This document shows, one piece after another, positions 13,520 through 19,002 of a stretch of DNA of 19,002 nucleotides; positions within the stretch are counted from its first letter, which is position 1, and every line of letters starts with the position of its first letter. The notes beneath the pieces were generated by a model. It was not told the DNA's origin. It did no database searches and was given only the letters and a program-made list of their open reading frames with translations. The position numbers and the translations under genes were made by a program. Origin of the DNA: Candidatus Hydrogenedentota bacterium (GTDB lineage Bacteria > Hydrogenedentota > Hydrogenedentia > Hydrogenedentales > SLHB01); contig JAPLKX010000676.1 of NCBI GenBank assembly GCA_026387845.1, forward strand, positions 1-19,002. The letters run 5' to 3'.

Positions 13520-15517
13520 ATGGTCGACGATTCTAAGTCTGCGACGCTGGGCGACGAGCTCGTCCGGCAAGACGTAATCACGCGCGAAGAACTGGCCAAT
13601 GCCCGAGCCCGCGAGGCCGAAACCGGAACGCCGTGGTACAGGCAACTGCTCCAGGGCGGCAAGCTCAATTTCTCGCTGCTCGAAGATCTTCTCAAACACG
13701 AGTTTCACCCCAAATCGATTCGCGACGAACACGAAACCCTCGGCCAGACGCTCGTGAAAATGAAAAGCCTGTCCGACCAGCAACTCAAAGAGGCCCTGGC
13801 CGAGCAAAAACGAAGCGGCCGGCTGCTCGGCAACATCCTGCTGGATCGCGGCCACGTCACGCGCAAGAACATCACGATGGCGTTGAGCAAGCAGCACGGG
13901 CTCGAGTTTACCGAACTCGCGCAGACCCCCAGCGAACCCAAGGCGCTCGAAGCTGTGCCGGAGAACATCGCCAAGAAAAACAAGATGCTGCCGATCCGGC
14001 TCGAGGGCGACAAGCTGACGGTTCTGATATCGAGCCCGCAGGATCGGGAATCGCTCCGCGACCTCGGCATCCTCCTCGGCAAACGGATTTATCCAATCTT
14101 GACTACGGTCGATGATATACGCACCGAAATAACCGCTCGGTACAAAAACGCCAAGCTGAACGTAGCACGGACTCAGCCGGCTCCCAAAACCTCCACGCGC
14201 GCGGCCGGCTCCAAGGCGCCCGTAGTTCGGGCCTCAGCCGCTACCACGCCCGTGACCGCAAAGGAAGAAGTCGTACGACGTGCCGAAATGAAGAAGGTCG
14301 AGGAGAAAAAGATGGAACCCGCCGCATCCGTCAAGAAGAAAAAATCGCTTCAGACCATAGCCCAGGAAGCTTCCGGCATGCCCGTCATAAAGCTCGTGAC
14401 AACCATCATTGAGGGCGCGGTCAATTCCGGCGCGACGGACGTTCATCTGGACCCGCAAGATCCCGAGATGCGCGTGCGGTACCGGATCGACGGCATTTTG
14501 CACGACGTCATGAGCATCCCCGGCGAGGTCGAAAACGCGGTGATTTCGCGCATCAAGATCATGTCCGATATTGACATCACGGAGACGCGACACCCGCAGG
14601 ACGGGCATATCAGCATGGAAATCGGCGGGATGGAATATGACGTCCGCGTAGCCACCCTGCCAACATTCCTTGGTGAGCGGGTTGTGTTGCGGTTGCTCGA
14701 CCAGTCATCGGTCCTGTCGGGAATCAGAGACCTCGGCTTGGAGGTCGAAGACGAAAAGACCCTGCTTCGCGTAATCAACCAGCCATACGGGATGATCCTG
14801 GTGACGGGCCCCACGGGCAGCGGCAAAACCACCACCCTTTACGCCGCCCTCAACCAGAAGAACGTTTTGACCGACAGTATCGTGACGCTGGAAGACCCGG
14901 TGGAATATCAGTTGTCAGGAATAAACCAGGTGCAGATTGATACCGACATTGACCTTACGTTTGCCAGCACGTTGCGCGCCGCCTTGCGCCAGGACATCGA
15001 CGTGCTGCTGGTGGGCGAGATTCGGGATCCAGAGACGGCCTACATTGCCATCCGGGCGGCTATGACGGGCCACCTCGTATTCAGCACGCTGCACACAAAC
15101 GACGCGGCAGAAGCCGTCACGACCCTCCGCAACATGGGTGTGCCTTCTTACCTTATCGCAAGCGCGCTCACAGCCGTAATTGGCCAGCGGCTCGTCAGGC
15201 AAATCTGCCCGCAGTGCAAGAGTACATACAAACCATCAAAGGGCATCCTCAAATCTATCGGGTTACCCGAAGCAACCAAGAACCTCTATAAGGGCGCCGG
15301 CTGCGAACATTGTTACCACACCGGCTCGAAAGGCCGAACAGGCATTTTTGAAATGTTTGAAGTCACTCCTGAATTGCGTCGCTTAATCGCCGCCGACAGG
15401 CCGATCGAGGAAATTGTGAAGGCCGCAAAACTAAAAAATATGGCTGACCGGTGCAAGCTCAAAGTCGAACGCGGCGAGGTAGCTCCTGAAGAGTTCTTGC
15501 GCGTGATAAGGCTGTAA
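13520..15517 (+). CDS. pilB: Type IV pilus / type II secretion assembly ATPase (PilB/GspE family)
   Basis: 665 residues from ATG 13520 (9 nt after GGGGAGGA). A TTG at 13511 is an upstream alternative. Residues ~70-215 hold the MshEN/T2SSE N-terminal regions (HETLGQTLVKMKSLSDQQLKEAL..., ILLDRGHVTRKNITMALSKQHG). A Lys/Ala/Pro-rich linker follows (~215-285), and then the ATPase core. Walker A is GPTGSGKT (430-437). The Walker-B region is LLVGEIRD (E500) and the His box is GHLVFSTLHTNDAAEA. A tetracysteine zinc site is formed by C563-x2-C566 and C595-x2-C598. This hexameric motor powers pilin polymerisation (PilB) or type II secretion (GspE). With the zinc site and two N-terminal modules it is a normal full-length member. 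No pilC/T or gsp genes are beside it, so PilB versus GspE rests on the family look. Confidence 0.9.
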   Translation: MVDDSKSATLGDELVRQDVITREELANARAREAETGTPWYRQLLQGGKLNFSLLEDLLKHEFHPKSIRDEHETLGQTLVKMKSLSDQQLKEALAEQKRSGRLLGNILLDRGHVTRKNITMALSKQHGLEFTELAQTPSEPKALEAVPENIAKKNKMLPIRLEGDKLTVLISSPQDRESLRDLGILLGKRIYPILTTVDDIRTEITARYKNAKLNVARTQPAPKTSTRAAGSKAPVVRASAATTPVTAKEEVVRRAEMKKVEEKKMEPAASVKKKKSLQTIAQEASGMPVIKLVTTIIEGAVNSGATDVHLDPQDPEMRVRYRIDGILHDVMSIPGEVENAVISRIKIMSDIDITETRHPQDGHISMEIGGMEYDVRVATLPTFLGERVVLRLLDQSSVLSGIRDLGLEVEDEKTLLRVINQPYGMILVTGPTGSGKTTTLYAALNQKNVLTDSIVTLEDPVEYQLSGINQVQIDTDIDLTFASTLRAALRQDIDVLLVGEIRDPETAYIAIRAAMTGHLVFSTLHTNDAAEAVTTLRNMGVPSYLIASALTAVIGQRLVRQICPQCKSTYKPSKGILKSIGLPEATKNLYKGAGCEHCYHTGSKGRTGIFEMFEVTPELRRLIAADRPIEEIVKAAKLKNMADRCKLKVERGEVAPEEFLRVIRL

Positions 15518-16112
15518 AAAGCGTGAAAAATCTACAGAAGCCATATAGATTGCTTTTGACTACAACCTCTGGTAGTATGGCTCGAAACTAGCCGTATTCC
15601 CGTATGTTGATAACCTGTGGATAAGTCCACGGTTCACCTGAAATTTGAATACGTGATCACATCAGTAGTTCCAACCCAATCCACTGAAACGACTGGTTTT
15701 ACTATTTGTCGTTGACGTGAGTTCCAGTTTTTATTAGTTAAGCTTAACAGCCTGAAGAACAAGAGGTTAGATAACTTGGCGTTCCACGAAAATCAGGTTG
15801 ACCAACCTAGTCTGAAAAATCGGATAGCAGGGTGTGATTAAGATGTGAACTTCAGATGCAACCTATTCAAACTCAACAAAAATTGCAGTGTGGATAACTA
15901 ACAGAATCACCTGTGGAACATGTTATAGAACCAAGTGTGGAAAACGCGTGAAGGTACAGGGAACAACAAAGGTTTCTATCCACCATGAGAAAGGTTAAAC
16001 AACGTTCGACTCTTAAAGAGATCAGTTAGCTGTGGATAAGACATCAACGCAACGACAAGTTATTCATATATTTTCCACAAACTAACATACATCACAACAG
16101 ACACTTAATACG

Positions 16113-16170
16113 TTTTCCAACAGTTTCCACTACCTACTACGAGTACTACTTAATTTAAATATAATAAGAG
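16113..16170 (+). promoter_or_regulatory. DnaA-trio-like basal unwinding element with AT-rich DUE
   Basis: Weak DnaA-box-like sites (TTTTCCAAC at 16113, GTTTCCACT at 16123) are followed by CTACCTACTAC (16130-16140) and GAGTACTACTT (16141-16151), then TAATTTAAATATAATAAG (16151-16168). The order box, CTA repeats, AT-rich stretch equals the basal unwinding system described for Bacillus subtilis oriC. There the opposite strand reads 3'-GAT repeats bound by DnaA. The duplex-unwinding part lies about 50-65 bp before the dnaN ATG. Confidence 0.6.
16160..16165 (+). promoter_or_regulatory. Candidate -10 box of dnaN inside the unwinding element
   Basis: A perfect TATAAT, 52 bp before the dnaN ATG. No good -35 is visible 15-18 bp upstream (TACTAC-type bases there), so it may be fortuitous in AT-rich DNA or need an activator such as DnaA. 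Confidence 0.35.
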
Positions 16171-16216
16171 AATAGCTAGGGAAAAGTTTCCAAACAGGAG
16201 ACATGGAGACTTCAGC

Positions 16217-17320
16217 ATGAAGATCAGGATACCCCGCCAAGACCTTCTCGATACTGTCAATAAAGTAAAGACTGTGGTGTCGCCAAAATCCGCGTTGCCT
16301 ATTTTGTCGCATATTTTGCTTGAAGCGAAAGATAGCACGTTGAAATTGTCAGCTACCGATTTGAAGGTTAGTATCGAATGTACAGTTGATTGTATGGTAG
16401 ACGAACCCGGGTCTTTGACGGTTTCGTCTCAGCGGTTGTCGATGGTTCTGTCAGAACTTCCGAATGAGGAGATCATGTTGGAGCTGGGCGAGAGTAATGT
16501 TATCTCGCTGATATGCGGAAAGATCCACACTAAGTTGTTCAGCATGGCGGCAGAAGAATTTCCGCCGATTCGGAGCTTTGAGAATATTGAGCCGTTGGCT
16601 CTTATGCAGCCGATGTTGAGAAAGATGTTCGCACGAACGTCGTTTGCGATTTGCTCGGATCAGGCACGGTATAACCTTACTGGCTTATTGATTGAGTTGC
16701 ACGATGGAAAGCTGACGACTGTAGCAACCGATGGGCGGCGCATGAGTCTTTGTATGGAAACAGAGGGGATTTCTGATGGCATTCGGTTGAAAATGATTGT
16801 GCCTGGCAAAATGATTGCCGAGCTTGAACGCCTGCTTGGAAGTGATGGAACTGTCAATGTTTATTTTGATGAAACGCAGGCGGCATTCTCGTTTGGGTCA
16901 GTACGGCTGGTAACGGCTCTGATAGAGGGCAACTTCCCCAACTATGAAGTGGTTGTACCAAAGAAGCATGATAAAGAAGCCGTCATCAATGCGGCGCGCT
17001 TTACTGAAGCTGTCCGAAGAACGCGTACGATGACCAACGAGAAGTTTAACTCTGTCCGGTTCACGCTGGAAAGCGGCAACTTAATGCTCAAGGTAGTCAC
17101 GCCTGAAGTTGGCGAGTATCAGGAAGAAACGCCAATCGAGTATGAAGGCGAAAAAGTAGAGATCGCTTTTAACCCGGACTTCCTGCTCGATGTACTTCGG
17201 CATGTTGATTCGGAAATGGTCTGCTTGGTTTTCAAAGACTCCATGAGCCCGGGTGTCTTAAAGCCATTTACTGAAGCGCCCGATACTTATATAAATGTCA
17301 TTATGCCAATCCGGCTATAA
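16217..17320 (+). CDS. dnaN: DNA polymerase III subunit beta (sliding clamp)
   Basis: 367 residues, the standard clamp length, with all three clamp domains in order. Domain 1 starts MKIRIPRQDLLDTVNKVKTVVSPKSALPILSHILLEA. Domain 2 carries RYNLTGLLIELHDGKLTTVATDGRRMSL, and its end passes into LVTALIEGNFPNYEVVVPK. Domain 3 runs from INAARFTEAVRRTRTMTNEK, with GEYQEETPIEYEGEKVEIAFNPDFLLDVLR, to the C-terminal YINVIMPIRL. The dimer ring encircles DNA and tethers Pol III and other partners through the pocket of domains 2-3. GGAG lies 8 nt before the ATG. It directly follows the origin. Codon use is less GC-biased than in the neighbours. No recF, gyrB or dnaA is adjacent in this window, unlike the common dnaA-dnaN-recF order. 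Confidence 0.97.
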   Translation: MKIRIPRQDLLDTVNKVKTVVSPKSALPILSHILLEAKDSTLKLSATDLKVSIECTVDCMVDEPGSLTVSSQRLSMVLSELPNEEIMLELGESNVISLICGKIHTKLFSMAAEEFPPIRSFENIEPLALMQPMLRKMFARTSFAICSDQARYNLTGLLIELHDGKLTTVATDGRRMSLCMETEGISDGIRLKMIVPGKMIAELERLLGSDGTVNVYFDETQAAFSFGSVRLVTALIEGNFPNYEVVVPKKHDKEAVINAARFTEAVRRTRTMTNEKFNSVRFTLESGNLMLKVVTPEVGEYQEETPIEYEGEKVEIAFNPDFLLDVLRHVDSEMVCLVFKDSMSPGVLKPFTEAPDTYINVIMPIRL

Positions 17321-17336
17321 GTTCAAAAATAGAAGT

Positions 17337-17361
17337 CTCTATTGCGGCCCGCTCGATAGAG
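17337..17361 (+). other. Weak inverted repeat after dnaN
   Basis: CTCTAT (17337-17342) and ATAGAG (17356-17361) pair in 6 bp around a 13-nt GC-rich loop, 16 bp after the dnaN stop. No T-run follows, so a terminator role is doubtful. Confidence 0.3.
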
Positions 17362-17381
17362 TTGCGGTCGCCTTCCCGTTG

Positions 17382-17409
17382 TTGGCGCTTTTTAATCCCA
17401 TCTGATAAA
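17382..17409 (+). promoter_or_regulatory. Candidate promoter of the FG-GAP gene
   Basis: TTGGCG (17382-17387) and GATAAA (17404-17409) are spaced by 16 bp, about 30 bp before the ATG. Four of six -35 bases and a reasonable -10 make this plausible but not strong. Confidence 0.35.
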
Positions 17410-17438
17410 GTACATTTCTCTACAATGTGGAGGATCAC

Positions 17439-18599
17439 ATGATGTCAACAACAAGAGCTATTCTTTTCCTGGCCGCGTTGATTTCGCTGAATTGGACTGC
17501 GGCAGCGCAGGACAACCCGCTAAAGTTTGAGAAGACGCGGATAGGTACCGTTACCTATGAAGCATGTAGCGTTTGCGATGTAGATAAAGATGGCGCGTTG
17601 GATATCGTATCCGGCGAATATTGGTTCCAAGGGCCGCAGTTCGACAAGTCACACAAAATTTGCTCGATAAAGCCTGTTGATGATTATTTTGACGACTTCA
17701 GCGACTACCCGCTCGACGTCAACGGCGATGAATACCTCGACATCGTATCGGGCGGGTGGTGGGGCGGCACTCTCCAATGGCGCGAAAACCCAGCCGGCAA
17801 AGACACAGAATGGACGGTTCATGACGTAGCCGTGACCGGCAATATCGAGCGCGGCTGCTTTTGGGACCTCGATGCCGATGGGACGGTTGAGGCGGTTCCA
17901 AATTGTCCTGGGAAACCTTTCCTCGCATTCAAGCTCGTTCGCGATGCCGCGGGAAAACCCCAGGGCCGGTTTGATCAATTCACAATAGCAGGTCGACCAC
18001 AAGGTCACGGGCTTGGATGCGGCGATATCGCCGGCAACGGGCGTGCCGACCTCGTAACCGCCGACGGCTGGCTCGAAGCACCGGAGAAACCGTTTGCATC
18101 TGAGTGGACATGGCATCCGGAGTTCAACCTCGGCAGCGCCAGCGTGCCCGTGCTCGTCTACGACGTCAATGGCGACAAGTTGAACGACCTCATCGTCGGC
18201 CAGGCGCACGATTATGGGCTGGCGTGGTGGGAGCAACAGAAAGGCGCCGACGGCACACGCGCGTGGGTCAAACACGATATCGACCCGGAACGGTCGCAAT
18301 ACCACGACATGCAGCTTGTAGATATCGACAACGACGGGCAAGTCGAACTCATTACCGGCAAGCGGTACCGCGCACACCAGGAAAACGACCCCGGATCGCT
18401 CGACCCGCTCGGCGTGTACTACTTCGAGATCAACGGCGGCAAATTCGACCGCCGCACGATCGACTATGGGCCCGCGGGACAGGCCAGCGGCGTGGGCATT
18501 TACTTCTGGGTGGAAGATATCGATGGGAACGGCTGGAAAGACATCGTCGCGCCAGGAAAAGACGGATTGTTCCTGTTCAAGAACCTGGGAAACAAGTAG
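17439..18599 (+). CDS. Secreted FG-GAP/VCBS seven-bladed beta-propeller protein
   Basis: 386 residues from ATG 17439, chosen because GGAGG sits 5 nt upstream. The next ATG at 17442 is equally possible, and the upstream GTG at 17427 would overlap the ribosome binding site. A Sec signal peptide (residues 1-23, ending in TAAAQ) precedes seven calcium-type motifs: DVDKDG (47), DVNGD (93), DLDADG (143), DIAGNG (196), DVNGD (242), DIDNDG (295) and DIDGNG (360). Each is followed by a hydrophobic strand such as LDIVSG or VELITG. This equals one propeller of seven blades, like integrin-alpha repeats. No enzymatic motif is seen. Such proteins are abundant in planctomycete- and Hydrogenedentes-like genomes as secreted ligand-binding or adhesion proteins. 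The codons change back to GC-rich after the first ~40, compared with dnaN. Confidence 0.85.
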   Translation: MMSTTRAILFLAALISLNWTAAAQDNPLKFEKTRIGTVTYEACSVCDVDKDGALDIVSGEYWFQGPQFDKSHKICSIKPVDDYFDDFSDYPLDVNGDEYLDIVSGGWWGGTLQWRENPAGKDTEWTVHDVAVTGNIERGCFWDLDADGTVEAVPNCPGKPFLAFKLVRDAAGKPQGRFDQFTIAGRPQGHGLGCGDIAGNGRADLVTADGWLEAPEKPFASEWTWHPEFNLGSASVPVLVYDVNGDKLNDLIVGQAHDYGLAWWEQQKGADGTRAWVKHDIDPERSQYHDMQLVDIDNDGQVELITGKRYRAHQENDPGSLDPLGVYYFEINGGKFDRRTIDYGPAGQASGVGIYFWVEDIDGNGWKDIVAPGKDGLFLFKNLGNK

Positions 18600-18656
18600 C
18601 TTTAGAGACTTGGATGCATAATATTTAACGATGATAATATTTGTATCCACAACCAC

Positions 18657-18685
18657 TTGACTTTCACCCTCCGGCTGGATAGGCT
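18657..18685 (+). promoter_or_regulatory. Sigma-70-type promoter of the Gly-Glu lipoprotein gene
   Basis: TTGACT (18657-18662) and TAGGCT (18680-18685) are exactly 17 bp apart, about 70 bp before the ATG. The -35 matches five of six consensus bases, and the -10 keeps T1, A2 and T6. It lies in the 155-bp gap after the FG-GAP gene, which has no clear terminator. Confidence 0.5.
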
Positions 18686-18754
18686 TTTTGAAGTACACGC
18701 GCCAGAATGCTTTACGTGTTCTTGTACTCGACGAAACCAAGAGAGGGGATGTCC

Positions 18755-19002
18755 ATGTTTCTCGCCAAGTCTTTGCATACTGCCGCCGTGATTGCCGCGT
18801 TGCTTCTGGCCCTGGCGATGGTAGGCTGTCCGCCGCCAAGCGGCGAAGGTGAGGGCGAAGGCGAAGGTGAGTGGGAAGGCGACACCGAAACCATCATGCT
18901 ACCGGACAGCGTTCCGCTGGAGATGGTGTGGATTCCCGGGGGAACGTTCATGATGGGCCGGTATCCGGGCGAGCAGGGTAGTTATGATTGGGAAGATCCG
19001 CA
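18755..19002 (+). CDS. Lipoprotein with Gly-Glu linker and FGE-sulfatase-like domain (3' partial)
   Basis: 82 residues are visible before the window ends. GAGAGGGGA lies upstream of ATG 18755. Residues 1-24 are a type II signal peptide with lipobox MVGC (Cys25), so the mature protein is an outer- or inner-membrane lipoprotein. After PPPSG comes a Gly-Glu repeat (GEGEGEGEGEWEG). Then VPLEMVWIPGGTFMMGRYPGEQG begins the formylglycine-generating-enzyme/sulfatase-modifying-factor (SUMF1-type) domain, whose start is typically 'm.~ipgG.F.MGs'. The Cys residues that define real formylglycine-generating enzyme activity are beyond the window. Many bacterial members of this domain are not FGE but bind sugar or act in other roles. 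The Gly-Glu linker after the lipobox is the taxonomic hint used in the summary. Confidence 0.8.
   Translation, partial: MFLAKSLHTAAVIAALLLALAMVGCPPPSGEGEGEGEGEWEGDTETIMLPDSVPLEMVWIPGGTFMMGRYPGEQGSYDWEDP

Larger units (their letters stand above)
15518..16216. other. Putative chromosomal replication origin (oriC)
   Basis: The ~700-bp stretch has no gene and is far more AT-rich than its neighbours. It holds three perfect DnaA boxes TGTGGATAA (15616-15624, 15889-15897, 16031-16039), all reading TTATCCACA on the minus strand. One-mismatch boxes are at 15605-15613 (TGTTGATAA), 15936-15944 (TGTGGAAAA) and 16071-16079 (TTTTCCACA on plus). Weaker ones are at 15912-15920, 15976-15984 and 16060-16068. 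A perfect dyad GTTAAGCTTAAC lies at 15737-15748 and AGGTT(GACC)AACCT at 15795-15808. The region ends in DnaA-trio-like repeats and an AT-rich segment next to dnaN. Clustered DnaA boxes plus unwinding element next to dnaN is the standard bacterial origin layout. Only dnaA is not on the other side. Confidence 0.8.

Noticed and set aside
15556..15561. TTGACT as a -35 box in the gap after the pilB-like gene
   Set aside because: No TATAAT-like box lies 16-18 bp downstream, and no gene follows within 600 bp.
17649..18839. Minus-strand frame of 396 residues opposite the FG-GAP and lipoprotein genes
   Set aside because: It runs across two real plus-strand genes and their intergenic promoter. It has Val/Ala/Asp-rich antisense composition.
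18843..18880. Short tandem DNA repeat (GAAGGC/GGTGAG units)
   Set aside because: It is the coding of the Gly-Glu linker, in frame in a real lipoprotein gene, and not a separate repeat element.
1..19002. tRNA, rRNA and CRISPR arrays
   Set aside because: No cloverleaf, rRNA-like segment or regularly spaced direct repeats were noticed on reading both strands.

Overview
The window looks like chromosomal DNA of a high-GC, Gram-negative bacterium. The last gene is a lipoprotein with a Gly-Glu repeat straight after the lipobox, leading into a formylglycine-generating-enzyme-like domain. Together with a Tat-exported aldo/keto-reductase-like protein, an FG-GAP propeller and a URO-D-family gene, this recalls Candidatus Hydrogenedentota or the wider planctomycete/lentisphaere neighbourhood. 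That placement is inference from gene style, not a phylogenetic result.

Layout. (1) 1-1435: the 3' end of a hybrid-kinase receiver domain (+) with its terminator, convergent with the Tat-exported protein (-). (2) 1625-11392: one long minus-strand operon of twelve phage-type genes, transcribed from 11392 down to an intrinsic terminator at 1668-1625. In order: portal, prohead protease, secreted fibre-like protein, XhlA-like membrane protein, LigD-type 3'-phosphoesterase (PE), capsid cement, major capsid protein, head-tail connector, distal tail protein (Dit), tail hub (Tal) with a staphylococcal-nuclease-like insertion, small tail protein, LLH-holin-like protein. (3) 11393-13433: a divergent regulatory region with an imperfect duplication, then an mtfA-like peptidase and a URO-D-family gene (+). 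(4) 13434-15517: a pilB/gspE-type ATPase behind a good promoter. (5) 15518-16216: an AT-rich gene-free stretch with the marks of oriC (perfect and near-perfect DnaA boxes, DnaA-trio-like repeats, an AT-rich unwinding segment), then dnaN. (6) 17439-19002: an FG-GAP beta-propeller protein and the partial Gly-Glu lipoprotein.

The most interesting part is the phage-like operon. It appears bounded on both sides inside the window and every frame is intact, yet I find no terminase, tail tube, tape measure, integrase, repressor or endolysin. It has two DNA-end enzymes in structural company: an SNase-like domain in the tail hub, with the three main catalytic residues in place, and a LigD-like 3'-phosphoesterase between the fibre/holin genes and the capsid genes. 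Known SNases leave 3'-phosphate ends, and known LigD phosphoesterases remove 3'-phosphates. The pair could therefore be a cut-and-heal module of a domesticated particle, but this is a hypothesis. The operon starts about 4.7 kb from the proposed origin.

The origin itself is notable. It abuts dnaN, but neither dnaA nor recF is beside it.
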